Assembly: GCA_036009005.1 (NCBI GenBank) | Contig: DASYMP010000006.1 | Coordinates: forward strand, 1 to 32,093 | Source: JACVRW01 sp036009005 | GTDB taxonomy: Bacteria; Actinomycetota; Thermoleophilia; Solirubrobacterales; Thermoleophilaceae | Reading direction: 5' to 3' | Length of the DNA stretch: 32,093 bases | Part shown: in pieces, positions 13,431 through 21,355 of the stretch | How positions within the stretch are numbered: the stretch's first letter is position 1 | How the letters are laid out: each line of letters begins with the position of its first letter | Position numbers and translations under genes: made by a program | The notes under the pieces: generated by a model | Databases searched by the model: none | What the model was told of the DNA's origin: nothing | The model's input: the letters and a program-made list of their open reading frames with translations, nothing else

Positions 13431-14182
13431 CCGGGCTGGTCTGGCTCTGCAAGCGCGAGACGCTGCGGGTGTCGAAGCTGTGGACGCAGACGGTGCTCGC
13501 GCCGGTCGTTTCGTCGATGCTGTTCATCCTCGTATTCGGCCTCTCGCTCGGCGGACGCATCAAGCAGGTGGGCGATCTCGACTACGAGGTCTTCATCGTG
13601 CCCGGCCTGATCACGATGGGGATGGTCCAGGCGGCATTCGCGAACAACGCGTCGACGATCTTCCAGGCGCGCTTCGACCGCTACATCAACGACGTCCTGT
13701 CGGCGCCGATGAAGCCGTGGCAGGTTACGTTCGGCTACACCATCGGTGGCATCGTGCGGGCGCTCGCGATCGGGCTCTCGCTGCTCGTGCTCGCCGTGGT
13801 GCTGGTGCACGTGCCGATCGAGCGCCCGTTCGAGCTGGCCCTGGCGATCGCGCTCGGGCTGCTGCTGTTCGCGTCCCTGGGGCTGGTGGTGGGGATCTAC
13901 GCCGAGACCTGGGACCACACGAGCTTCATCCAGAACATCGTGATCCTGCCGCTCACGTTCGTAGGCGGCGTCTTCTACTCGATCGACGTGCTGCCGTCCC
14001 CATGGCACGAGCTGTCGCACTTCAACCCGATCTTCTACCTCGTGAACGCGGTGCGCTATGGCTTCCTGGGCGAGAGCGATGTGTCGATCTGGCTGTCGCT
14101 GGGCGTCACCGCCGCGCTCGCGATTCCGGCATACGCGTGGGCTCAGCACCTGTTCACAAGCGGCAAGCGCTTGAAGAGCTAG
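13427..14182 (+). CDS. ABC-2 type transporter permease (YadH/NodJ-like)
   Basis: The 251-residue membrane protein has about six hydrophobic helices and the ABC-2 signature region FIVPGLITMGMVQAAFANNA followed by ARFDRYINDVLSAPM, which is the YadH/NodJ pattern. The C-terminal half has FVGGVFYSIDVLPSPWHELS and NPIFYLVNAVRYGFLGESDV, also typical. The start codon overlaps the ATPase stop by 4 bases, so the two form one exporter. The end overlaps the next gene, a uracil-DNA glycosylase, by 46 bases if that gene starts at GTG 14137. Confidence 0.88.
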   Translation: MTGLVWLCKRETLRVSKLWTQTVLAPVVSSMLFILVFGLSLGGRIKQVGDLDYEVFIVPGLITMGMVQAAFANNASTIFQARFDRYINDVLSAPMKPWQVTFGYTIGGIVRALAIGLSLLVLAVVLVHVPIERPFELALAIALGLLLFASLGLVVGIYAETWDHTSFIQNIVILPLTFVGGVFYSIDVLPSPWHELSHFNPIFYLVNAVRYGFLGESDVSIWLSLGVTAALAIPAYAWAQHLFTSGKRLKS

Positions 14183-14853
14183 AGCGGCGCGTCACGCGCT
14201 GCCGCCGCTGCCCGCGCCTCGTCGAGTGGCGCGAGAAGGTGGCGCGCGAGAAGCGTGCCGCGTTCGCGGACCAGGACTACTGGGGCCGCCCCCTGCCCGG
14301 GCTCGGCGACCCCGACGCGAGCGTCTACGTGCTCGGGCTCGCGCCCGCGGCGCACGGCGGCAACCGCACCGGAAGGGTCTTTACCGGCGACCGATCGGGC
14401 GACTGGCTGTTCGCCTCGATGTACCGCACGGGCTTCGCCAACCAGCCCGAGTCGACCCATGCCGGGGACGGGCTCGAGCTGCGCGACGCGTTCGTGGCCG
14501 CCGCCGTGCGCTGCGCGCCGCCCGCCAACAAGCCGCTGCCCGTGGAGCGCGACAACTGCCTGCCCTACGCGGCAGAGGAGCTGCGCCTGATCGAGCCGAG
14601 CGTGGTGGTCTGCCTCGGGAAGTTCGCGTGGGACGCGGCCTGCCTGCTGCTCGGCGTGCGGCCGCGTCCGGCCTTCGGGCACCTGGCCGAATACGGGGTC
14701 GCGGACGGGCCGGTGCTGATCGGCTCATACCACCCGAGCCAGCAGAACACGTTCACCGGGAAGCTCACCGAGCCCATGCTGGACGCTGTATTCGAGCGCG
14801 CTCGGAAAGTCGCCGCCGAGGTTGTTATGGTGCCCCGCGCAAGGAACCCATAG
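14137..14853 (+). CDS. udgB: uracil-DNA glycosylase, family 5 (iron-sulfur type)
   Basis: The 238-residue enzyme removes uracil (and in this family also hypoxanthine or ethenocytosine) from DNA. All four expected [4Fe-4S] ligands are visible: Cys22 and Cys25 (TRCRRCPR), Cys126 (VRCAPPANKP) and Cys141 (DNCLPY). Motif 1 is GLAPAAHG (67-74), with Ala where family 4 has an acidic residue, and motif 2 is HPSQQNT (199-205). The start must lie before Cys22. The only standard start codon available there is GTG 14137, inside the upstream permease gene. A later GTG near residue 35 would lose two ligands. The overlap suggests co-transcription with the ABC exporter, without an obvious functional link. 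Confidence 0.85.
   Translation: MGSAPVHKRQALEELERRVTRCRRCPRLVEWREKVAREKRAAFADQDYWGRPLPGLGDPDASVYVLGLAPAAHGGNRTGRVFTGDRSGDWLFASMYRTGFANQPESTHAGDGLELRDAFVAAAVRCAPPANKPLPVERDNCLPYAAEELRLIEPSVVVCLGKFAWDAACLLLGVRPRPAFGHLAEYGVADGPVLIGSYHPSQQNTFTGKLTEPMLDAVFERARKVAAEVVMVPRARNP
14826..14831 (+). promoter_or_regulatory. putative -10 element (TATGGT) for the riboswitch transcript
   Basis: TATGGT fits TANNNT and would place the RNA start near 14838, at the 5' edge of the aptamer. It lies inside the last codons of the uracil-DNA glycosylase gene. No good -35 hexamer is seen. Confidence 0.35.
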
Positions 14854-14978
14854 CCGAATTCCCGCCCGCCTCGCGGACGGGGAACGGGGGACCCATAGGC
14901 AGTACGGGGCGAATCGCGAGCCCTTCGCGTAGCGCCACTCTTCTGGCGCGAGCCCGTCAGCTAACCCCGTAGGCGCAC
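14835..14978 (+). promoter_or_regulatory. c-di-AMP riboswitch (ydaO/yuaA class)
   Basis: The leader contains the conserved blocks of the ydaO/yuaA aptamer in order: AGCCGAAT (14852-14859), GGGGGACCCA (14886-14895), GGGGCGAATC (14906-14915) and AGCCCGTCAGCTAACCCCGT with AGGC (14951-14974). Between them are a CCCGC/GCGG-type arm near 14861-14880, the stem CGCGA/TCGCG (14915-14929), and GCGCCA/TGGCGC (14932-14949). This class senses c-di-AMP and usually switches off cell-wall hydrolase or ion-transport genes when the ligand is high. Here it precedes an NlpC/P60 gene, the standard actinobacterial target. Only about 19 bases separate it from the start codon. The outer boundaries are approximate, since the P1 helix is weak by eye. 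Confidence 0.92.
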
Positions 14979-14997
14979 AGAAGAGAGGACGTTGTTC

Positions 14998-15738
14998 ATG
15001 CCTCGCAAGCTGTCGGCGCTAGCTGTCGCCGTGCTCAGCCTGACCATCACCGCCGATGCCGCCGGCGCCACCTATGCGAGCCGTACCCTCACGGTCGGCT
15101 CGAGCGGCTCCGACGTTCGTGCGCTGCAGCGCTACCTGGACGTCGCCGGCTACGACACGAGCCCCGACGGCGCCTTCGGGCCGGCCACGCGCCGCAGCGT
15201 GGTCGCGTTCGAGCGCGCCGAGCAGCGCCGGGCCGACGGCCGCGCGTCGCGGGCGGAGCAGCGGATGGTGCGGGCGCGCGCCTCCGCGGCGGCGGATGAC
15301 GGGGGCGGCGAAGAGCCCACCGCCGCGCCGGAGAAGGCGTACATCGCAAGCGACGGCCAGGCCGTGGCGCCGGACTCCGCGCCCGACGAGGTGCGCGCGA
15401 TCATCGAGGCCGGCAACGCGATCGCCACGAAGCCGTACAAGTACGGGGGCGGGCACGGCCGCTGGAACGACAGCGGCTACGACTGCTCGGGCTCCGTGAG
15501 CTACGTGCTTCATGCCGCCGGACTGGTCAGCCGCCCGCTCGACTCGAGCGCCTTCATGAGCTGGGGCGAGCGCGGGCGCGGCACCTGGGTCACGATCCGC
15601 ACCAACCCCGGACACGCCTACATGATCGTCGCCGGACTGAGGTTCGACACAAGCGCCCGCAAGCGGACGGGGTCGCGCTGGAGCGAGCAGATGCGCTCCG
15701 CGAGCGGCTTCCGCGGACGCCACCCCGAGGGACTCTAG
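14998..15738 (+). CDS. secreted NlpC/P60-like peptidoglycan hydrolase with PG-binding domain
   Basis: The 246-residue product has a signal peptide (about 1-23), then a peptidoglycan-binding type 1 domain (30-75, LTVGSSGSDVRALQRYL.. GAFGPATRRSV). A basic, Ala-rich linker follows (75-135). The C-terminal half resembles the NlpC/P60 cysteine peptidase core: catalytic Cys163 in YDCSGSVSYVL and His206 in NPGHAYMIV. Such enzymes cut peptide stems in the cell wall. ATG 14998 is chosen over TTG 14992 because GAGAGGA at about 14983-14989 is then well spaced. Expression should respond to c-di-AMP through the riboswitch directly upstream. A small membrane protein gene follows in the same transcript. Confidence 0.87.
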   Translation: MPRKLSALAVAVLSLTITADAAGATYASRTLTVGSSGSDVRALQRYLDVAGYDTSPDGAFGPATRRSVVAFERAEQRRADGRASRAEQRMVRARASAAADDGGGEEPTAAPEKAYIASDGQAVAPDSAPDEVRAIIEAGNAIATKPYKYGGGHGRWNDSGYDCSGSVSYVLHAAGLVSRPLDSSAFMSWGERGRGTWVTIRTNPGHAYMIVAGLRFDTSARKRTGSRWSEQMRSASGFRGRHPEGL

Positions 15739-15750
15739 GAAGGACGCCCC

Positions 15751-15972
15751 ATGGCCCTGATCGTATTGCTCCTGCTCCTGCTCTCAGCCCTCGCGGGCCT
15801 GATCGCCGGGCGCCGCCGCGCGGTCGTGCCCGCCGGCGCCGCCGTGGTGCCGTGCGCGCTGCTCGGTGGCCCCGCAACCGCCGGCCTGGCCCTGCTCGCC
15901 GCGGCCGGGCTGGCCGCCGGCGTCCACCTGCACCGCGTGGTGGCCGACCACTCGCGGCCGCGCGCCGGCTAG
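15751..15972 (+). CDS. small membrane protein of unknown function
   Basis: The 73-residue product begins with a leucine-rich helix (MALIVLLLLLLSALAGLIAG), then an RRR stop-transfer stretch and a second hydrophobic Ala/Gly-rich region (about 28-60), ending in a basic tail. It is probably a two-helix membrane protein. AGGAAGGAC (15737-15745) lies 5 bases before the ATG, one of the few strong Shine-Dalgarno sequences here, as expected for an internal operon gene. It lies 12 bases after the NlpC/P60 stop, so it should share the riboswitch control. I do not recognise a family. Confidence 0.62.
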   Translation: MALIVLLLLLLSALAGLIAGRRRAVVPAGAAVVPCALLGGPATAGLALLAAAGLAAGVHLHRVVADHSRPRAG

Positions 15973-16015
15973 TCCCGGCTGTTCAGCTCGCGCTCGATCT
16001 TCCGGGCGACGGGCA

Positions 16016-16052
16016 CGCGTGGGACTTACCCATTGCTGAAGGAGTCCACGCG
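16016..16052. repeat. long inverted repeat upstream of lhr
   Basis: CGCGTGGGACT (16016-16026) and AGTCCACGCG (16043-16052) pair over 10 bp with one bulged G, around a 16-base loop. It lies one base before the putative lhr -10 element and covers the -35 zone. It may be an operator, or a terminator for the upstream small operon (44 bases after that stop codon). Confidence 0.5.
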
Positions 16053-16053
16053 G

Positions 16054-16059
16054 TACGCT
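16054..16059 (+). promoter_or_regulatory. putative -10 element (TACGCT) for lhr
   Basis: TACGCT ends 10 bases before ATG 16070. TTGCTG (16033-16038) is a possible -35, but the 15-base spacing is short. The preceding inverted repeat overlaps it. Confidence 0.4.
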
Positions 16060-16069
16060 CGTGGGTCGT

Positions 16070-19000
16070 ATGGCCTCGGATCCGCTCGCATCGTTCACCC
16101 CAGGGGTACGTGACTGGTTCACGCGTTCGTTCGAGCGGCCCACCGAGGCGCAGGCCCAGGCCTGGCCTGCGATTGCGGCCGGTGAGAACGTGCTTGTGTC
16201 CGCCCCCACCGGGTCGGGCAAGACGCTCGCCGCGTTCCTGTGGGGACTCGACCGGCTGGTCTCGACGCCCCCGCCGGGGGGCGAGCGGCGCACGCGGCTC
16301 GTGTACGTCTCGCCGCTGAAGGCGCTCTCCTACGACGTCGAGAAGAACCTGCGCGCGCCGCTCAAGGGAATCGGCGGCGACGTGACGGTCGGGATTCGCA
16401 CGGGCGACACGCCCCAGAAGGAGCGCCAGGCGATGCTGCGCACGCCGCCCGACGTGCTGATCACGACGCCGGAGTCGCTCTACCTGATGCTCACGTCGCG
16501 GGCGCGCGAGTTCCTCGTGGACGTGGAGGCGGTGATCGTGGACGAGATCCACGCCGTGGCCCGCACCAAGCGGGGAGCGCACCTGGCGCTGACGCTCGAG
16601 CGCCTCGAGGAGGTGGCAGACCTGCGAGCGGGCGGTGCCCGCGAGCCTTCGATTTCCCGCCCGCTCCAGCGGATCGGCCTGTCGGCCACCCAGCGGCCGC
16701 TCGAGCTGGTGGGCCAGTTCCTGGTGGGAACGGGGCGCGAGTGCACGATCGTCGACGCCGGCATCCGCAAGCCGCTCGACCTGAAGATCCACGTGCCGGT
16801 GGAGAGCATGCGCGAGCCGGACGCCCACGACGTGACCGATGCGGCGATCGGCGGCATGGGCACGGCGGCGGGCGGAGGCGACCTCGTGGGCGACGGCCTT
16901 GGCGGCACCGCGCCGGGCGCGGTCACCGGGCGTTCGATCTGGCCGGCGATCTATCCCGAGCTGCTCCGGCTGGTCCGCGAGCACCGCTCGACGATCATCT
17001 TTGTGAACAGCCGCCGCGGCGCGGAGCGGCTCGCCGTGAGGCTGAACGACCTGGCCGCGGAGGAGGCCGGCGCGCCCGAGGGTGCCGAGCCCACCTATAT
17101 CGCGCGTGCGCATCACGGGTCGCTGGCGCGTGAGGAGCGGCTCGTGGTCGAGGACCTCCTCAAATCGGGTGAGCTGCCCTGTCTCGTGGCCACGTCATCG
17201 CTCGAGCTGGGCATCGACATGGGCGCCGTGGACCTGGTGATTCAGGTGGAGTCGCCGAAGTCGGTGACCGCGGGACTTCAACGGATCGGGCGCGCCGGGC
17301 ACGGCGTGAACGAGGTCTCGCGCGGCCGCATCTTCCCCAAGTTCCGGGCCGACCTGCTCGAGTGCGCCGTCGTGGTGCGCCGGATGCGCGACGGCGACAT
17401 CGAGGCGACCGTCATACCGCGCAACCCGCTGGACGTGCTCGCGCAGCAGATCGTCGCCATGACCGCGACCGGCGACGAGCTGAAGGTCCCGGCGCTCCAC
17501 GACACGATCCGCCGCGCCTACCCATTCGCCGAGCTCTCGCGCGAGCTGCTCGACAGCGTGCTCGACATGCTCGACGGCCGCTACCCCTCCGAGGAGTTCG
17601 CCGAGCTGAGGCCGCGGATCGTCTGGGACCGCGTCGAGGACACGATCCGCGCGCGCAAGGGCGCCCTCCAGCTCGCCGTCACGAACGCCGGCACGATCCC
17701 CGACCGCGGCCTCTACAGCGTCAACCTCCCCGACGGCCGCCGCGTGGGCGAGCTGGACGAGGAGATGGTCTACGAGGCGCGGCCGGGCCAGACCTTCCTG
17801 CTCGGCGCGTCCACCTGGCGGATCGAGGAGATCACGCGCGACCGCGTGATCGTGACGCCCGCGCCCGGCGCGCCCGGCGCCGTGCCGTTCTGGAAGGGCG
17901 ACGGGATCGGCCGGCCCAAGGAGCTCGGCGCCGCCATCGGTGCGTTCGCGCGCGAGTCGGTGGACCGCGATCCCGAGGAGCTGGCGGCCGAGTACGACCT
18001 GGACGAGCGCGCCGCGCGCAACCTGTCCGCCTTCCTGCGCGAGCAGCGCGACGCGACGCGCGTGGTGCCGAGCGACCGCACGATCGTGATCGAGCGCTTC
18101 CGCGACGAGATCGGCGACTGGCGCCTGTGCGTGCTGTCGCCGTTCGGTGGCCGCGTGCACTCCGCCTGGGCGCTCGCGATCTCGGCCCGCATCCGCGACG
18201 AGTACGGCCTCGAGTCGGATGCGATCTGGTCGGACGACGGGATCATCGTTCACCTACCCGACGCCGACGAGCCGCCCTCGTCCGAGCTGCTGATGATCGA
18301 GCCCGACGCTGTCGAGGACATGGTCGTGCGCGAGCTGTCCGGCTCAGCCCTGTTCGGAGCGCGCTTCCGCGAGAACGCCGCCCGCGCGCTCCTGCTCCCG
18401 CGCGCCTACCCGGGCAAGCGCACTCCGCTGTGGCAGCAACGGCTGAAGGCGCAGTCGCTGCTCGAGGTGGCCAAGCGCTACGGCCAGTTCCCGATCGTGC
18501 TCGAGACCTACCGCGAGTGCCTCCAGGACGTGCTCGACCTCCCGGGCCTCCAGGAGCTCCTCACCGGGCTCCACACGCGCGAGCTCTCGCTGGTCGAGGT
18601 CGAGACGCAGCGAGCGTCCCCGTTCGCGTCGTCGCTCTTGTTCGACTACGTGGCCACGTACATGTACGAGGGCGACACGCCCAACGCGGAGCGCCGCGCC
18701 GCCGCGCTGTCGCTCGACCGCGACCTGCTGCGCGAGCTGCTCGGCCAGGAGGAGCTGCGCGAGCTGATCGACTCGTCCGCGCTCGAGGAGGTCGAGGCAG
18801 ACCTCCAGCGCACGAGCGAGCGCACGCGCGCCGCCAACGCCGACGGCGTCCACGACGTCCTGCGTGGATTGGGCGACCTGACCGCCGACGAGGTTCAGGC
18901 TCGCTGCCTCCCCGTGGTCTCGGCGCCGCGGATCCTCGGTGAGCTCGAGAAGGAGCGCCGCGCCGTGCGGATGAGGATCGGCGGCGAGGAGCGCTGGATC

Positions 19001-20566
19001 GCCTCCGAGGACGCCGGCCTCTACCGCGACGCGCTCGGAGCGGTGCCGCCCGGGGGGCTGCCGGCCACGTTCCTCGAGGACGTCGAGGAGCCGCTCGCGC
19101 GGCTTGCCCGGCGCTACGCGCGCACGCACGGCCCCTTCACCACCCGCGAGGCGTCCGACCGCTACGGCGTGGACTTCGGCCCCGTGCTGCGCGAGCTCGA
19201 GCGCGCCGGCACCCTCGTGCGCGGCGAGCTTCGCCCCGGCGGCAGCGAGCGCGAGTGGTGCGACACGGACGTGCTGCGGCGTCTGCGGCGTGCGTCGCTC
19301 GCCACGCTGCGCAAGGAGGTCGAGCCCGCCGAGCAGCGCGCTCTGGCGCGCTTCCTGCCCCAGTGGCAGGGCGTGGACGGCGCCCCGCCCGGAGGCGCCG
19401 GGGTCGACCGCCTGCGCGAGATGCTCGTCCCGCTCCAGGGGCTGGCGCTCGCGCCGGAGGTGTGGGAGCGCGACGTGCTGCCGCGCAGGGTCGGCGCCTA
19501 CTCACCCTCCTGGATGGATCAGCTCTGCGCGAGCGGCGAGCTCGTCTGGGTCGGCGCCGGCGCGCTTGGCCGCAACTCGGGCCGCGTGGCGCTGCTCTTC
19601 CGCGACGACGCTCGCTTCATCGGCCCTCCGCCGTTCAAGGGCGACGCGCCGTCGGAGCCGGTCCACGACCTGATCCGCGAGCGACTGGAGCGCGGGGCCG
19701 CCTTCTGGAGCGATCTGCTCGCGGACATCACCGAGGTCGAGCCGGTCGAGCTTCAGGAGGCGCTCTGGGACCTGGCCTGGGCCGGCGAGGTCACGAACGA
19801 CGCCTTCGCCCCGCTGCGCGCGCCGAAGCTCTCCGTGGCGCGGGGCGACCGCCAGGCGGGGCGCCGCTTCGCCCGCCGCAGACGTCCGGGCGCGCCGCAG
19901 GTACAGGGCCGCTGGTCGCTCACGGGACCGCTGTTCGCGGGCGCCCCCTCGCACGGGCCGCGCATGCGCGCGATCTCCGAGCTGCTGCTGGAGCGCCACG
20001 GGATCGTCACGCGCGAGGCCGTGCTCGCCGAGGGGATCCCCGGGGGCTTCGCCGGCCTCTACTCGGAGCTGGCGAACCTGGAGACGCTCGGCACCGCCAG
20101 GCGCGGCTACTTCGTCGAGGGACTCGGCGGAGCCCAGTTCGCCCTGCCGGCCGCCATCGAGCGGCTGCGCGGCCTCCGGAGCGACGAGCCCGCCGGAGCG
20201 CTGGTGCTCGCGGCCACCGACCCGGCCAACCCATACGGCGCCACGCTTCCCTGGCCGAAGCGCGAGGACCTCGATTCGGGCCGCCGGCCCTCTCGCGTGC
20301 CCGGCGCGTACGTGATCACGCTCGACGCCGAGCCGGTGCTGTACGTGGAGCGCGGCGGCAAGGGCCTCCTCGCGCTCAAGGAGCCCGATGAGGACTGGCT
20401 CCGCCCGGCGCTCGAGGCGCTCGCCGACGAGGTGCGCCGCGGCCGCCTTCAGCGGCTCGGAGTCGAGCGCTTCGACGGCGAGCCCGTCGTGGGCTCCGCC
20501 GCAGGCGCCCTGCTGCTCGAGCTCGGCTTCCGCCAGAGTCCCCGCCGCCTCACCCTGAGCGCCTAG
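16070..20566 (+). CDS. lhr: Lhr-family ATP-dependent DNA/RNA helicase
   Basis: The 1,498-residue protein matches the length and layout of full-length actinobacterial Lhr, a 3'-to-5' superfamily 2 helicase implicated in DNA repair. Visible motifs are the Q-motif region RPTEAQ (23-28), Walker A APTGSGKT (45-52), SPLKAL (81-86), TTPESLY, DEIH (158-161), LSATQ (motif III) and QRIGRAGH near residues 403-410 (motif VI). The winged-helix and Lhr-specific domains follow to about residue 870. The rest is the C-terminal domain of full-length Lhr, with an Arg-rich stretch RRFARRRRPG. ATG 16070 is preferred over GTG 16061. The nei gene follows after 12 bases; lhr-nei pairing is known in actinobacteria and supports a shared repair role. 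Confidence 0.94.
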   Translation: MASDPLASFTPGVRDWFTRSFERPTEAQAQAWPAIAAGENVLVSAPTGSGKTLAAFLWGLDRLVSTPPPGGERRTRLVYVSPLKALSYDVEKNLRAPLKGIGGDVTVGIRTGDTPQKERQAMLRTPPDVLITTPESLYLMLTSRAREFLVDVEAVIVDEIHAVARTKRGAHLALTLERLEEVADLRAGGAREPSISRPLQRIGLSATQRPLELVGQFLVGTGRECTIVDAGIRKPLDLKIHVPVESMREPDAHDVTDAAIGGMGTAAGGGDLVGDGLGGTAPGAVTGRSIWPAIYPELLRLVREHRSTIIFVNSRRGAERLAVRLNDLAAEEAGAPEGAEPTYIARAHHGSLAREERLVVEDLLKSGELPCLVATSSLELGIDMGAVDLVIQVESPKSVTAGLQRIGRAGHGVNEVSRGRIFPKFRADLLECAVVVRRMRDGDIEATVIPRNPLDVLAQQIVAMTATGDELKVPALHDTIRRAYPFAELSRELLDSVLDMLDGRYPSEEFAELRPRIVWDRVEDTIRARKGALQLAVTNAGTIPDRGLYSVNLPDGRRVGELDEEMVYEARPGQTFLLGASTWRIEEITRDRVIVTPAPGAPGAVPFWKGDGIGRPKELGAAIGAFARESVDRDPEELAAEYDLDERAARNLSAFLREQRDATRVVPSDRTIVIERFRDEIGDWRLCVLSPFGGRVHSAWALAISARIRDEYGLESDAIWSDDGIIVHLPDADEPPSSELLMIEPDAVEDMVVRELSGSALFGARFRENAARALLLPRAYPGKRTPLWQQRLKAQSLLEVAKRYGQFPIVLETYRECLQDVLDLPGLQELLTGLHTRELSLVEVETQRASPFASSLLFDYVATYMYEGDTPNAERRAAALSLDRDLLRELLGQEELRELIDSSALEEVEADLQRTSERTRAANADGVHDVLRGLGDLTADEVQARCLPVVSAPRILGELEKERRAVRMRIGGEERWIASEDAGLYRDALGAVPPGGLPATFLEDVEEPLARLARRYARTHGPFTTREASDRYGVDFGPVLRELERAGTLVRGELRPGGSEREWCDTDVLRRLRRASLATLRKEVEPAEQRALARFLPQWQGVDGAPPGGAGVDRLREMLVPLQGLALAPEVWERDVLPRRVGAYSPSWMDQLCASGELVWVGAGALGRNSGRVALLFRDDARFIGPPPFKGDAPSEPVHDLIRERLERGAAFWSDLLADITEVEPVELQEALWDLAWAGEVTNDAFAPLRAPKLSVARGDRQAGRRFARRRRPGAPQVQGRWSLTGPLFAGAPSHGPRMRAISELLLERHGIVTREAVLAEGIPGGFAGLYSELANLETLGTARRGYFVEGLGGAQFALPAAIERLRGLRSDEPAGALVLAATDPANPYGATLPWPKREDLDSGRRPSRVPGAYVITLDAEPVLYVERGGKGLLALKEPDEDWLRPALEALADEVRRGRLQRLGVERFDGEPVVGSAAGALLLELGFRQSPRRLTLSA

Positions 20567-20578
20567 GTCGAGCGAACC

Positions 20579-21355
20579 ATGCCCGAGGGGGACACGATCT
20601 ACGGCGCGGCTCAGCGCATCAGGGCCGCCCTGGTGGGCAAGGAGATCGCCTCCATCGAGACGCCTCACCGGCGCTTCGAGCGCGACCGCTGGCCCGAGCG
20701 GCTCAGCGGGCGCGGCGTGCGCGCGGTCGACTCGAAGGGGAAGCACCTGTTCATCCGCTTCGACGGCGACCTCACGCTCCACTCCCACCTGCGGATGAAC
20801 GGCTGGTGGGGCGTGTACGAGCGCGGCCGGCGCTGGGGCAAGTCACCGAGCCGCGCCTGGCTCGTGATCCGCACCGACCGGCACGAGGTCGTGCAGTTCG
20901 GCGGCCCGGTGCTCGAGCTGATGACGGACTCGCGCTCGCGCTTCGACCACCGCATCGCGCGGCTCGGTCCGGACATCCTGGCCGACGAGTTCGACGAGCC
21001 CGCCTTCCTGCGCCGCCTGCGCGAGGACGACCCCTCGCGCGGCATCGCCGACGCCCTGCTCGACCAGCGCAACCTCTGCGGCATCGGCAACCTCTGGAAG
21101 GCGGAGGCCTGCTTCATCGCGGGGCTCGACCCCTGGAAGCCGCTCGCTCGCGTGACCGACGGCGAGGCGCTCGCCGCCGTCCATGCCGTGCGTCCGCTCA
21201 TGCTGCGCTCCGGCCAGGGTGGCGGGCACATGCGCGAGCCCGGGGTGTTCGAGCGCCACGGGCGCCCGTGCCGCCGCTGCGGCACCACCATCCGCGCCCG
21301 CGGCCAGGGCGACGACAACCGCACGACCTACTGGTGCCCGCAATGCCAGGCGTGA
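20579..21355 (+). CDS. nei: Fpg/Nei-family DNA glycosylase/AP lyase (endonuclease VIII-like)
   Basis: The 258-residue enzyme excises oxidised bases and cuts at abasic sites. It has the invariant N-terminus MPEGDT (Pro2 nucleophile and Glu3), the SKGKHLF lysine loop near 52-58, the helix-two-turn-helix region with QRNLCGIGNLWKAE, and a C-terminal zinc finger with CxxC pairs (RPCRRCG and YWCPQC). MPEGDT points to the Nei rather than the Fpg (MPELPE) subgroup. The ATG must be correct because Pro2 is catalytic. It follows lhr by 12 bases, so the two are probably one transcript. It overlaps the next gene. Confidence 0.93.
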   Translation: MPEGDTIYGAAQRIRAALVGKEIASIETPHRRFERDRWPERLSGRGVRAVDSKGKHLFIRFDGDLTLHSHLRMNGWWGVYERGRRWGKSPSRAWLVIRTDRHEVVQFGGPVLELMTDSRSRFDHRIARLGPDILADEFDEPAFLRRLREDDPSRGIADALLDQRNLCGIGNLWKAEACFIAGLDPWKPLARVTDGEALAAVHAVRPLMLRSGQGGGHMREPGVFERHGRPCRRCGTTIRARGQGDDNRTTYWCPQCQA

